From: Amygdalobacter indicium
GTDB lineage: Bacteria; Bacillota; Clostridia; Saccharofermentanales; Fastidiosipilaceae
Length of the DNA: 64,000 nt
Assembly: GCF_029101545.1 (NCBI RefSeq)
Contig: NZ_CP118866.1
Coordinates: 992,001-1,056,000 of the forward strand
Direction: 5' to 3'
The notes under the pieces are model-generated. The model did no database searches. It was given only the letters and a program-made list of their open reading frames with translations, and was not told where the DNA came from. This document shows, piece by piece, positions 46,275 through 55,676 of the stretch. The position numbers were made by a program, and so were the translations under genes. Position 1 is the stretch's first letter; each line of letters opens with the position of its first letter.

Positions 46275-47585
46275 TCATGTATTTTGTAATTCCTGCGTCG
46301 CCAACAAAGCTGCAAGTTTAACATTTTCATAAACAACTCCTCCCTGCATATAAGCAGTATAAGGTGCTTTTATCGGGCCGTCAGCACTTAATTCCAAAGA
46401 AGAACCTTGAACAAAAGCACCGCAAGCCATAATCACATCGGCATCATATCCGGGCATAGCCCACGGTACCGGCTTAAAATGGCTGTCAATCGGTGAAGCT
46501 GCCTGAATTGACTGACAAAATTTAATCAAACTTTCAGCATCATTGAATTCCAATAATTGCACAATATCTGAGCGTATACCCAAAGCTTCAGGTTGTGAAA
46601 TAACATTATGCCGCGAAAACCATAATGCCGAAAACTCCAAGCCTTTCAAGCACTCTGCTACAACATGCGGGGCAAAATAGAATCCCTGGATAATATTACG
46701 ATTATAACCCAGACTCGGGCCTACTTCTCCGCCAATTCCGGGAGCTGTCAAACGACATTGTGCCTTTTCCACCAAGTCCCCTCTGCCGGCAACATATCCG
46801 CCGGAAGGTGCCAAGCTGCCGCCGGGATTCTTAATTAATGATCCGGCTATCAAATCAGCGCCTACTTGCGTCGGCTCCATAATTTCCGTAAATTCGCCGT
46901 AACAATTATCGACAAAAACTATAACTTCAGGCTTATATTTTTTTATTGCTCTAATTACCGGTTCCAACTCACTGATTGTAAAAGCATTGCGTCTTTGATA
47001 ACCGCGCGAACGCTGCAAATGAACTAATTTAGTTTTATCATTAATATTAGCTAAAATAGCCGGAATATCAGGTTTGCCGTCCGCTGTTAATTCAACTTGC
47101 CGATAGCTTACCCCGAAATCTTTAAGTGAACCTGCATCGGCCGCACTATCATCACCTATACCGATAACACTGTCCAATGTATCATACGGCTTGCCGAAAG
47201 CTGCGAGCATTTCATCACCCGGCCGCAGACAGGCATATAAAGCTACAGCTATAGCTTGGGTTCCGGCGCTGATACTTAAACGTACTAAAGCCTTCTCCGC
47301 TCCGAAAACCTCAGCATAAATCTTTTCAATTTTTTCTCTCCCCGAGTCATTGTAACCGTAACCGGTGGTAGCAGCAAAATCAGTTTCAGCAAATTTATAT
47401 TTCTGCATTGCCTTTAACACTTTAAGTTGATTGAATATTTTGTTTGATTCTATTCTGGCAAAACTCGCTGCTAAATCTTTTTCTACATGTAACGCTTCTT
47501 CTACTAATTTAGGCGATATATTCCAAGCGCTGTATGCTCTTTTCTCAAGTTCCAATTTATAATTTTCTATATTGAAATTTTCCAT
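46275..47585 (-). CDS. ynbB: YnbB-type PLP enzyme (methionine gamma-lyase family, aluminium-resistance protein)
   Basis: A 436-residue PLP-dependent enzyme of fold type I. The PLP-binding Lys is in GSLIKNPGGSLAPSGGYVAG; TTGYGYNDSGREKIEKIYAEVFGAEKALVR is typical of the aluminium-resistance/YnbB group, which belongs to the Cys/Met metabolism enzymes. The true substrate in this group is not settled. ACAGGAGAG precedes the ATG. It is followed by the HlyD-like gene about 70 bases downstream. Confidence 0.88.
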   Translation of the reverse strand: MENFNIENYKLELEKRAYSAWNISPKLVEEALHVEKDLAASFARIESNKIFNQLKVLKAMQKYKFAETDFAATTGYGYNDSGREKIEKIYAEVFGAEKALVRLSISAGTQAIAVALYACLRPGDEMLAAFGKPYDTLDSVIGIGDDSAADAGSLKDFGVSYRQVELTADGKPDIPAILANINDKTKLVHLQRSRGYQRRNAFTISELEPVIRAIKKYKPEVIVFVDNCYGEFTEIMEPTQVGADLIAGSLIKNPGGSLAPSGGYVAGRGDLVEKAQCRLTAPGIGGEVGPSLGYNRNIIQGFYFAPHVVAECLKGLEFSALWFSRHNVISQPEALGIRSDIVQLLEFNDAESLIKFCQSIQAASPIDSHFKPVPWAMPGYDADVIMACGAFVQGSSLELSADGPIKAPYTAYMQGGVVYENVKLAALLATQELQNT

Positions 47586-47744
47586 AATCTCTCCTGTTTC
47601 GCTTCAACCGATTTTCAGTATCATATTGTCGAAGCGATGAAATACAGCTAATAATTATAAAGGTTAATGTCTGATTGAGCAAAAATATTATATCAGTCGA
47701 AATCTCGGGTGCCTTATAACAGTAAAAATAAAAAGCAAATCATA

Positions 47745-47773
47745 TTGACGAAGTCCGAAAAAACATTTATTAT
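47745..47773 (+). promoter_or_regulatory. Promoter of tRNA-Leu
   Basis: TTGACG (47745-47750) and TATTAT (47768-47773) are 17 bases apart; the tRNA begins 18 bases downstream. This is among the best promoter matches in the window. Confidence 0.8.
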
Positions 47774-47790
47774 TCTGTTATTACAGTTTT

Positions 47791-47874
47791 GCGGTCGTGG
47801 CGAAATTGGTAGACGCGCAGCGTTGAGGTCGCTGTGGAGTAACATCCTTGCAAGTTCGAGTCTTGTCGACCGCA
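47791..47874 (+). tRNA. trnL: tRNA-Leu (anticodon GAG)
   Basis: GCGGTCG pairs with CGACCGC, followed by discriminator A. The anticodon stem CAGCG/CGCTG encloses loop TTGAGGT with anticodon GAG. A long variable arm (about GGAGTAACATCC) marks a class II tRNA, as expected for Leu. CCA is not encoded. Terminator immediately downstream. Confidence 0.97.
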
Positions 47875-47877
47875 TTT

Positions 47878-47907
47878 AAGCTACTTACTTTCAAGTAGCT
47901 TTTTTTC
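47878..47907 (+). terminator. Terminator of tRNA-Leu
   Basis: AAGCTACTT pairs with AAGTAGCTT and is followed by a run of T. It begins four bases after the tRNA. Confidence 0.9.
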
Positions 47908-48018
47908 ATATTTCGACGTCATTAAATTTCCTATTATGTAAGTACCCGCATAAGTATCTTTCTATAAATTTCAAGGTGCTTGGCTGAATGCTTCTTCCTT
48001 CGATGCGACTGCTTCCCG

Positions 48019-48120
48019 TGTCCTTCTTAGCCTCTTTTTATGCAACGAGCAAGTTAAGATAGTAAGTCGCCGTCAGCCTGCAAATTTGCTTATGAAGCAA
48101 GTTTAACAGAGGCAAGGACA
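48019..48120. other. Structured intergenic stretch, possible small RNA
   Basis: The 300-base gap 47908-48204 between the tRNA-Leu terminator and the glnA terminator has no gene. Within it TGTCCTT (48019-48025) and GCCTCT (48030-48035) are complementary to AGAGGCAAGGACA (48108-48120) with a four-base bulge. They enclose a second hairpin, TTGCTT-ATG-AAGCAA (48086-48100). A 10-base AGTTGCAGCA repeat follows near 48175-48194. No strong promoter is visible on either strand, so a transcribed RNA is only a possibility; the strand is not decided. Confidence 0.3.
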
Positions 48121-48204
48121 AGGTAAAGCCGAATTTTCGTACAAAAATTCAAAATAAATTCGCCGCATTAAACAGTTGCAGCAAGTTGCAGCAAATTAAG
48201 TTAC

Positions 48205-48242
48205 GCAAAAAAAAGCAAAGTCGCTTGTAATAGCGCTTTGCT
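48205..48242 (-). terminator. Terminator of glnA
   Basis: On the minus strand AGCAAAGCG pairs with CGACTTTGCT (one mismatch), followed by eight T. It lies about 30 bases past the stop. Confidence 0.85.
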
Positions 48243-48271
48243 GATTTATTGGCTTAAATCCATCCAACCAT

Positions 48272-49609
48272 TTAATAGTCAATATAGTGTTCTAATTCCC
48301 AACGGGAAACACTCTGTGTATATTTGGCCCATTCCAACTCTTTCGACTCGATAAAGCGCCGAGTCAAATGCTCACCTAAGGCTTCCTGGATCAATTTGTC
48401 TTCCTTAAAAGCTTTGATTGCATTATGTAAAGTTGACGGTAAAGGTTGAATTCCGGCGGCCAGTCGTTCAGTTTCCGTCATTTCGAAAACATTGCCGCTG
48501 ATAGGAGGCATCGGCATTTTGGCCTGTTTAATTCCGTCCAAACCGGCTTTTAATGTTGCAGCCAGCAACAAATAGGGGTTGGCTGTCGGATCGGCCGAAC
48601 GTAATTCCAACCTTGTTGTCAGTTCACCGGCTGAAGGTATACGGACCAAAGGTGAACGATTTTTCAAAGACCAGGAAATATACACAGGTGCTTCAAATCC
48701 GGGAATTAGACGTTTATATGAATTAACTGTAGGATTACCGACAGCTGTTATCGCCCGAGCATGCGTCAATATGCCGTTTAAGAAATACAAAGCGGTATCC
48801 GAAAGCCCGTTTTCAGCCGCAGCATCGTAAAAAACGTTCTTGCCGCCTTGGAATAAAGACATATTGGTATGCATACCGTTACCTGCTTCACCTTGAAGCG
48901 GTTTAGCCATGAACGTGGCACATAATCCGTGTTTTTTCGCTACTGTCCGAACAACCAATTTGAATAACTGTACTCTATCGGCAGTGGTTAAAGCATCATC
49001 GAATTTGAAATCTATTTCTTGTTGACCGTTACCTACTTCATGGTGAGCAGCCTCAACTTCAAAGTCCATGTCTTCCAGAGTTTCAACAATTTCTCTCCGG
49101 CACTTGGCACCTTCATCACTGTCTGTCATATCGAAATAAGACGCATGGTCACAAGCTTCTGTCGTCCAATTACCGTTTTCATTCAATTTGAATAAGTGAA
49201 ATTCAGCTTCAAAGCCGATATCAAAATCACTGTAACCGAATTCTCGCATTTCAGCCAAAACACGTTGAAGATTGTTACGCGGATCGCCTGCAAAAGGTGT
49301 TCCGTCAACATTATGCACACTGCAGGTCAAACGACCGATTTTGCCTGATGCTCCATCCTGCCACGGCATAACTATCCATGTCGACAAATCAGGATACAAT
49401 ACCATATCACTTTCTTCGATTCTCACAAAACCGTCAATTGATGAACCGTCGAAACGAATCTCATTAGTCAAAACCTTTTCCAATTGACTTGTCGGGACTT
49501 CGACGTTTTTCATTGTTCCGTTAATATCAGTAAATGCCAAGCGCAAAAATCTAATATTATTTTCTCTGACGCTGTTTCTGATATTTTCTGCTGTAATTTG
49601 CTTACTCAT
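48272..49609 (-). CDS. glnA: Glutamine synthetase, type I
   Basis: Makes glutamine from glutamate, ammonia and ATP. 445 residues, the GSI-alpha length. FTDINGTMKNVEVP, the catalytic DGSSIDGF, the GFEAEFHLF metal site, GNGMHTNMSLF and the NRSPLVRIP loop are present; the adenylylation-site context of GSI-beta is absent. Start 49609 (MSKQITAENIR) is chosen because GTGAGG precedes it and the promoter lies just upstream; the extra 22 in-frame codons would overlap the promoter. A single gene with its own terminator. No glnR gene or clear operator is visible. Confidence 0.96.
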   Translation of the reverse strand: MSKQITAENIRNSVRENNIRFLRLAFTDINGTMKNVEVPTSQLEKVLTNEIRFDGSSIDGFVRIEESDMVLYPDLSTWIVMPWQDGASGKIGRLTCSVHNVDGTPFAGDPRNNLQRVLAEMREFGYSDFDIGFEAEFHLFKLNENGNWTTEACDHASYFDMTDSDEGAKCRREIVETLEDMDFEVEAAHHEVGNGQQEIDFKFDDALTTADRVQLFKLVVRTVAKKHGLCATFMAKPLQGEAGNGMHTNMSLFQGGKNVFYDAAAENGLSDTALYFLNGILTHARAITAVGNPTVNSYKRLIPGFEAPVYISWSLKNRSPLVRIPSAGELTTRLELRSADPTANPYLLLAATLKAGLDGIKQAKMPMPPISGNVFEMTETERLAAGIQPLPSTLHNAIKAFKEDKLIQEALGEHLTRRFIESKELEWAKYTQSVSRWELEHYIDY

Positions 49610-49643
49610 ACTCACTAACCTCACGGTAAATTCAATGAAATTA

Positions 49644-49672
49644 ATAATAATCAAGTAATGTGATATCGTCAA
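49644..49672 (-). promoter_or_regulatory. Promoter of glnA
   Basis: On the minus strand TTGACG (49667-49672) and TATTAT (49644-49649) are separated by 17 bases. Confidence 0.75.
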
Positions 49673-49712
49673 CATTTATTACCGTAACTCTGGAATATAG
49701 TAAAACAAAATT

Positions 49713-50963
49713 TTATTCCTTCCGGGTCTTGGAATTTCTAAAATCTAAAGTGAAAATTCGCAATATTGAGCGTTTTTTGTTGTATCCGACAAGATAAAAG
49801 AACTGATTATTACTGTGCAATGTATATATTTCCGCCGGCTCAGTCTTTAATTCCGGTAATTTTAAATTATGATAAGTTTCGGTTGACAGATTATAAAGTG
49901 TCAGCTTATTATTTCGCAGCACTAATAATAGATTATTTCCTAATTTATACTCACTGATGTTATGCTTCTCTTGATTACTTTCTACTGATTGAGCTCTTAA
50001 ACGCATTAAATGTAAAGGTTTATTTTGTAAAATCCATAAACTGTCTACGCTGTGCCAAACCGTAAAATCCTGATTAATTTGAATTTGTGATAATTTAAGC
50101 TCATAAGGTACTTGAACTTCTATTTTGTTTTCGTGCTCTAATGTTTCAAGTGTTAATTTGCTTCTCGGTATAATTAACGAACTATCCGGATTTTCGGGGT
50201 TAGCTAACTTAATAGGCGGCAAAACTTCAGTATCAATTAAATATCCTTGCATGATATTTTTATTAGTTACAGCAATTTTTGTCAGACGTTCCTGCTTAAC
50301 ATAGAATTTATAGAAACATGTCTCTAAATAAGAGATGCTATCGAATCTGTATTTATCAGCCTTTATGTATATTGTGTCATTTACTAAATATGCTGTGAGT
50401 TTATAATCAAATTCTTTATTATCGGTGCCGGGAAAAACAAGCACAGGTTTATCCGATTTTTCTAAAGATAATAAATTGAGTTGTTCGCCTTGCTCGGGAG
50501 CATTGCGACTTGCACTACTTCGGCGATAAGTGCTGAACAGCAAATACTTCTCGCTTACCTGCAACTTTTTTATTGCCATATATTCCGAACCTGAGGCAGT
50601 ATAAAGTAAAGTATCTTCTTTACTTATGAGGTTATAACAACGAATAGTGGTTTGATATTTGTCAACAAAGTCCACCTTTTTGCCTTTACCGCTTTGATCA
50701 GTCAGTATAGAAGCATAATCTAAAACATAATATAACTTATCATCAAATAAACAATAATCGCTTGCTTCCGCCCCTTCGGGTAATGTTAAAGTATAAGCTT
50801 TAAGTTTATTCTTAACATCGTCTTCAGTCTTCTGCGTAAATTGTTGAAATTTTATATTCTCCGCTGTACAAAAATTTTGGCGACTGATTTTTGCTTTATT
50901 TTGGCAGGAAAGCGTAGTTGCAAATAATAACACACTCACTAACGAACTGAATAGGCGTTTCAT
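49713..50963 (-). CDS. Probable lipoprotein of unknown function
   Basis: A 416-residue exported protein. MKRLFSSLVSVLLFATTLSCQ is a lipoprotein-like signal with Cys at position 20, although the residue at -3 is Thr rather than the usual Leu. The mature part has repeated beta-strand-like segments with aromatic residues (LYYVLDYASILT, YLLFSTYRRS, TVWHSVDSLWILQNKPL) that could form a propeller, but no family is recognised. Base composition is more AT-rich than the flanking genes by eye. It has its own promoter and no partner genes. AAGGAG precedes the ATG. Confidence 0.7.
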   Translation of the reverse strand: MKRLFSSLVSVLLFATTLSCQNKAKISRQNFCTAENIKFQQFTQKTEDDVKNKLKAYTLTLPEGAEASDYCLFDDKLYYVLDYASILTDQSGKGKKVDFVDKYQTTIRCYNLISKEDTLLYTASGSEYMAIKKLQVSEKYLLFSTYRRSSASRNAPEQGEQLNLLSLEKSDKPVLVFPGTDNKEFDYKLTAYLVNDTIYIKADKYRFDSISYLETCFYKFYVKQERLTKIAVTNKNIMQGYLIDTEVLPPIKLANPENPDSSLIIPRSKLTLETLEHENKIEVQVPYELKLSQIQINQDFTVWHSVDSLWILQNKPLHLMRLRAQSVESNQEKHNISEYKLGNNLLLVLRNNKLTLYNLSTETYHNLKLPELKTEPAEIYTLHSNNQFFYLVGYNKKRSILRIFTLDFRNSKTRKE

Positions 50964-51015
50964 TTTATCTACTCCTTATCAAACTGTCAAATAAAATGCG
51001 ATAATTTATAATTTT

Positions 51016-51044
51016 ATTTTATATAACGTCTTTCAAGTTGTCAA
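51016..51044 (-). promoter_or_regulatory. Promoter of lipoprotein gene
   Basis: On the minus strand a perfect TTGACA (51039-51044) and TAAAAT (51016-51021) are 17 bases apart. A second TTGACA (50975-50980) lies nearer the start without a clear -10. Confidence 0.65.
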
Positions 51045-51106
51045 TCAAATATCTTTATATATTTTAGCGAATATCATTGTACATTTTATCCAAAAATATA
51101 GGCTCT

Positions 51107-52096
51107 TTAATCACTAAAAGAACGAAATATACTCTGCCAGAAAGCTTGCTCTTCTCTCGGGGCGTGACAAACTTTAGTACTTAAATAGCGATATTTTGTT
51201 TCATAAAAGCGTAACAGCAAGGCGGCATATTTTCTCTTGCCGGCACATGAACAAGCGGCCAATTCTCGCCGAGAAATTACCGGCAGACTTTCCGGCGCAG
51301 CTTTTTTCGCAGCAAAAGTGATGTCGGCTTGTAAACCGAGGGCAAGTAAAGATAACAAGTAGCTCCATTCTTTATTTTTTCTTTCACTCTCAGTCAGAGC
51401 AATTGCTTCCCGCCATATTAACTGTAAATCAGTGTGAATCGGTGAATGTGGAGGTAAATTAGCTTGCCATCTTGATAATTTCTCCCAAAAATTTTTATCG
51501 TCCAAAATTGTTCCACCGGTACGTTCTATGTAAAACTTGCGCAAATCTGAAAGAGGAATTTGCTGCAAATCCAAAGCTCGGTACGGTTGATTTACGATTA
51601 ATATTATTTCCTGTACTCGTCCTTTGTCTTCCACCAAAACTTCGCCCAAAACGGCAAAATCATGCAGCCATAAAGCTAATTTCAGTTTAGCATTCAGCTG
51701 CATCGGTTGCGCAATAATAAATAAAGGCGTACGTTCATGGTAGTCATCGGCTGCTATTCTGGGATCTGCTGCTAAAATGCGCCAAATACTTTCTCCGCTC
51801 AGCCCGGCGATAACTACGCTGTCATAATTCTGCAAATTGCTATGTTCTTTTATGCCGTCCGATAAAAAGCACTTGACATTAGTTAAGTGCAACTGAGCTA
51901 TTAAATCGTCGGCACGTCTTAACGGTTGAGCAGCAATATCGGAAGCATATACCGACTTATGCGGAAAATAAGAAGCATAAGCAGCTGCCACCAAGCCGTG
52001 ATCACACGCCAAATCGTGCAAACCGGTACTCGGTAAGAGCCTTAAGATTTGCACGATTAAATCCAAGCGCGGATCCAAATGCCTATTCAACGCCAT
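51107..52096 (-). CDS. trmK: tRNA (adenine-22-N1)-methyltransferase
   Basis: A SAM-dependent methyltransferase, 329 residues, that modifies A22 in tRNA. LHDLACDHGLVAAAYASYFP is the SAM-binding motif, followed by VYASDIAAQPLRRAD and VVIAGLSGESIWRIL, characteristic of the TrmK family. It is next to rpoD (stop-to-start gap 10 bases), the usual place of trmK in Firmicutes. The C-terminal half is family-typical but extended. No Shine-Dalgarno is obvious in front; translation is probably coupled to rpoD. Confidence 0.9.
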   Translation of the reverse strand: MALNRHLDPRLDLIVQILRLLPSTGLHDLACDHGLVAAAYASYFPHKSVYASDIAAQPLRRADDLIAQLHLTNVKCFLSDGIKEHSNLQNYDSVVIAGLSGESIWRILAADPRIAADDYHERTPLFIIAQPMQLNAKLKLALWLHDFAVLGEVLVEDKGRVQEIILIVNQPYRALDLQQIPLSDLRKFYIERTGGTILDDKNFWEKLSRWQANLPPHSPIHTDLQLIWREAIALTESERKNKEWSYLLSLLALGLQADITFAAKKAAPESLPVISRRELAACSCAGKRKYAALLLRFYETKYRYLSTKVCHAPREEQAFWQSIFRSFSD

Positions 52097-52106
52097 ATAT
52101 TTACAA

Positions 52107-53591
52107 TCAATCCATATAGCCCCGTAAATGTTTGGAGCGATTGGGATGGCGCAATTTACGTAAAGCTTTAGCTTCTATTTGACGAATGCGTTCTCTTGTA
52201 ACATCAAATTCTTTGCCGACTTCCTCCAGAGTTCTGGTTCTACCGTCATCCAAACCGAAACGGAGGCGCAAAACTTTTTCTTCTCTCGGAGTTAATGTCG
52301 ATAATACTTCACCCAATTGCTCTTTCAACAGGGAAAATGCCGTCTGATGTTCCGGTGAAGGTGCATCATCGTCGGGAATGAAATCACCCAAATGGCTGTC
52401 TTCCTCTTCACCGATCGGTTTCTCCAACGATACAGGCTCTTGCGAAATTTTCATAATTTCACGAACTTTATCCTCTTTAATTTCAAGGACTTTAGCCAAT
52501 TCCTCCACTTCCGGTTCTCTACCCAGCTCCTGCAGCAAAGTTCTTTGAGCCCGAACCAACTTATTAATAGTTTCTACCATATGCACAGGAATACGAATAG
52601 TACGAGCCTGATCGGCAATAGCACGAGTAATCGCCTGACGGATCCACCAAGTTGCATATGTACTGAACTTAAAGCCCTTGGTATAATCGAACTTCTCAAC
52701 AGCTTTTAACAGACCGAGGTTACCTTCCTGAATCAAGTCCAGGAAACTCATACCTCGACCGACATAACGTTTCGCAATTGATACAACCAGGCGTAAATTT
52801 GCCTCACACAGATGATCTCTGGCTTCAATATCGCCTTCCTGCATCCTCTGAGCTAACTCTTTTTCGCCTTCAGCGGTCAACAAATCGACTTTGCCGATTT
52901 CTTTCAAATACATACGCACCGGATCATCAACGCCGATAATATCGTAAATAGCAGATTTGTCTTTGTCGTCTTCTTCCAGATCTTCGATATCCGCATCTTC
53001 TTCGCTAATTTCAATATTGCGTTCGTTCAATTCTTCCAGCAAAGCTTCACTGTCTTCCGGTTCCAACTCATATAATTCGATTTGCTCATTGATTTCACGC
53101 ATCGAAACGTGATTATCATTATTTTTAGCAATTTCGGTCAAATTTTCCAAAATTGTCGCTTTGGCATCATGACTGGCTAAATGTTTACAAGCCAACAAAG
53201 CTTTTTTACGTTCGTCATCCGTTGCTTCCAACAAATCCTCATCGTCTTCTCCCCGCATCACCGTATCATCTATGTTGGAAAGCGAATTAAAGTCTATGTC
53301 GGTATCGACATCAGCATCCTCATCTGTAATATTGCCGTCAAATTCCGGTTCTTCTTCCTCATTGGTTTTGTCATCTGCGGAATAATCGTCATCCAACAGG
53401 GCTTCTGTATCTTCTTCCTCTATTTTCGCATTTTTTTCGTTTTTGCTTTTCTTAGCAGTTTTTACGCTTGATTTTGTAACTTTAGCAGACTTGGTAGCCT
53501 TGGAAGCTGATTTTTTCTTGTTATCAACCAAGTTCTCCTCATTTTGTGTCTTATCATTCTCTGAACTTACAGTTGTTGTTTTTTTCACCAT
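52107..53591 (-). CDS. rpoD: Primary RNA polymerase sigma factor RpoD (SigA)
   Basis: The housekeeping sigma-70 factor, 494 residues. The first 120 residues are a Lys- then Asp/Glu-rich low-complexity extension, unusually long for Firmicutes. Region 1.2 (DDPVRMYLKEIG), regions 2.1-2.4 (LRLVVSIAKRYVGRGMSFLDLIQEGNLGLLKAVEKFDYTKGFKFSTYATWWIRQAITRAIAD), region 3, and region 4 with DVTRERIRQIEAKALRKLR are intact. CAGGTG precedes the ATG. It lies in the usual dnaG-rpoD-trmK order. Confidence 0.97.
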   Translation of the reverse strand: MVKKTTTVSSENDKTQNEENLVDNKKKSASKATKSAKVTKSSVKTAKKSKNEKNAKIEEEDTEALLDDDYSADDKTNEEEEPEFDGNITDEDADVDTDIDFNSLSNIDDTVMRGEDDEDLLEATDDERKKALLACKHLASHDAKATILENLTEIAKNNDNHVSMREINEQIELYELEPEDSEALLEELNERNIEISEEDADIEDLEEDDKDKSAIYDIIGVDDPVRMYLKEIGKVDLLTAEGEKELAQRMQEGDIEARDHLCEANLRLVVSIAKRYVGRGMSFLDLIQEGNLGLLKAVEKFDYTKGFKFSTYATWWIRQAITRAIADQARTIRIPVHMVETINKLVRAQRTLLQELGREPEVEELAKVLEIKEDKVREIMKISQEPVSLEKPIGEEEDSHLGDFIPDDDAPSPEHQTAFSLLKEQLGEVLSTLTPREEKVLRLRFGLDDGRTRTLEEVGKEFDVTRERIRQIEAKALRKLRHPNRSKHLRGYMD

Positions 53592-53744
53592 AAAGCACCT
53601 GCTTTCGCTATTTGTTTACGCTTATATTTGCCTATAAACATACATGGTTAATTATACCACAATCCCGGTTTTTATTTATTTTGCTTATTTCTTGACGGTA
53701 TCCGGCAATAGGTCGCTGTCCGTCGCATCGTATATCACAATATA

Positions 53745-55619
53745 TCAACGTTTCAATTCCCAGAATTTGCGGCTCAAACTTTGATATTGCTGCCGTAACT
53801 TATCTTTTTCCGCTTCGGAGCTGAAATCATCATTACGCAAACGCCAGGAAATATAATTAATTCGTCGTTTTAATTCATATCGTTGTAATTCCGATAAATT
53901 GTGGCTTAAGCTCTCTTGGCTCAGCTTACTGTCTTTTATCGAAGATTCCTGCAAAAACAAACGAGTGATTTGATCTTTATCCTTCAACGAAACAGCTGAA
54001 TTACTTAAAATATTAAGTAAAGTCGGAGCATCAAAAGTATTTTTCATTAAAGCTTGCCGGCATTGAAGCCAAAGTGCTTGTATCTCTTTGACATTCTGCA
54101 AACAATTATCAATCGCCGCCGCAAAATTTTGATAAAGTGAATTATCATTGCAAAGCAACCATAAAATATTAACAAAGGCCGGCGGAATAGCCATACTCGG
54201 CTCATTAACCGGAGGCTGTTGCTTAACTTCCGGTAAAATTACTTTAGCTGCTTCAGGTCTTTCCATTTCTCGAGTTTCATAACGTAAACTGCGCTGATAC
54301 TGTTGAAATTCCTGAGTATTCTTATAATATTTCACTTCATCGGCAATCGTCGACTCATCATAAGAGGCAACTAACTTACAAACTTCCTTCAAAGCTCTGG
54401 CATATTCCAAAGGACTGTTAATTGCTGCCAAAATTCTGATAGCTGCCTGAAAAAATACCGACTCATCAAAAGAACCGTCAGCCTGTTCGGCTTGAGCGAA
54501 AGCCGTATTTAAGCGCCAGTTCAAAGCCGGTTCCGCCTGTAAAATTAAATTGTTAAAAGCCTCAATCCCAAACTTTTTCACAAATTCATCCGGATCTTTA
54601 GCCTGCTTAACTTTTAAGACTTTAGGGCTTAATCCTTGTAACTCCAGGCGTTGCAGACTCAAATATGTCGCTTTTTGTCCGGCAGCATCGCTGTCCAGGC
54701 ACATTATCACCTGTCTGTCCAAAAGCTTTAATAAACGCACCTGTTTATGTGTAAGGGCCGTACCCAGACAGGCTACAACATTATGGTAACCGCGACTTAA
54801 TAGGCTTATAGCATCCATATAACCTTCTACAACCAGAATTTCAGGCGCATTAAATTTCTTAGCAAAATTATAAGCGTACAAATGCTCACCTTTAGTATAT
54901 ATAGGCGTTTCAGGCGAATTAATATACTTCGGCTTGCTGTCATCAAGTACCCGTCCACCGAAAGCAATTACCCGGCCATAGCGATCCATGATCGGAAAAA
55001 TTAAACGTCGACGAAAAAGATCATATAAACTGTTGTTCTTAATCCGCACCAAACCGGAAGCCAGCATTTCCTTTTCGCTGAATCCCGATTTTTGTAAATA
55101 TTTTACCAGCAAATCACGTTGATCCAAAGCTGCGCCCAAGCCGTAATTTCCGCAAGCTGTCGCACTCAACTCTCTTGTACGCAAATAATTAACCATCTCG
55201 GCAGCAGCCGGACTTCTTAAAGCCGCATAATAAAATTTTGCCGCCGAATTAGCCAGCAGGAATTGTCTTTTCTGTTCCTGATAATGTTCCTGTTCTTTAG
55301 TATTTCTACGAGACGACGAAGCTTGCCAATCAATGTGTAAACGCTTGGCTAAAAACTCCAAAGCTTCCTTCCACTCCAAATGTTCTATGTCCCGGATAAA
55401 CGCTACACAATCGCCGCCTTTGTGGCAACCGAAGCAATAATATATCTGCTTGGTCGCCGAAACACTGAACGAAGGAGTTTTCTCGTGATGAAAAGGACAA
55501 ATACCGAAGTAATTGTTCGAACTTTTTTTTTGCAAGCTGACATATTCACTGACCAAATCGACAATGTCAATCTGATCTTTTACTTGCTGATATATATCAT
55601 CTTTCGTGTATTCCACCAC
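53745..55619 (-). CDS. dnaG: DNA primase
   Basis: Synthesises RNA primers at the replication fork. The protein has 624 residues. The zinc motif CPFHHEKTPSFSVS...CFGC is at the N-terminus, TOPRIM acidic motifs in EILVVEGYMDAISLL and DSDAAGQKA in the middle, and the helicase-binding domain at the C-terminus. The GTG at 55619 is chosen because GAGGAG lies seven bases upstream; the longer TTG-initiated frame would put the site inside the gene. It heads the dnaG-rpoD-trmK group. Confidence 0.96.
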   Translation of the reverse strand: MVEYTKDDIYQQVKDQIDIVDLVSEYVSLQKKSSNNYFGICPFHHEKTPSFSVSATKQIYYCFGCHKGGDCVAFIRDIEHLEWKEALEFLAKRLHIDWQASSSRRNTKEQEHYQEQKRQFLLANSAAKFYYAALRSPAAAEMVNYLRTRELSATACGNYGLGAALDQRDLLVKYLQKSGFSEKEMLASGLVRIKNNSLYDLFRRRLIFPIMDRYGRVIAFGGRVLDDSKPKYINSPETPIYTKGEHLYAYNFAKKFNAPEILVVEGYMDAISLLSRGYHNVVACLGTALTHKQVRLLKLLDRQVIMCLDSDAAGQKATYLSLQRLELQGLSPKVLKVKQAKDPDEFVKKFGIEAFNNLILQAEPALNWRLNTAFAQAEQADGSFDESVFFQAAIRILAAINSPLEYARALKEVCKLVASYDESTIADEVKYYKNTQEFQQYQRSLRYETREMERPEAAKVILPEVKQQPPVNEPSMAIPPAFVNILWLLCNDNSLYQNFAAAIDNCLQNVKEIQALWLQCRQALMKNTFDAPTLLNILSNSAVSLKDKDQITRLFLQESSIKDSKLSQESLSHNLSELQRYELKRRINYISWRLRNDDFSSEAEKDKLRQQYQSLSRKFWELKR

Positions 55620-55676
55620 CGTTAAACTCCTCGTTAAAAGGTACAATAACCCCCATCTGCCGGCTGCGTGGGAATA

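Noticed and set aside
47960..48060. SRP RNA-like motif (GAAGGAAGAAGCA read on the minus strand)
   Set aside because: Only a short resemblance to the SRP domain IV core; the conserved asymmetric loop and stem are not there.
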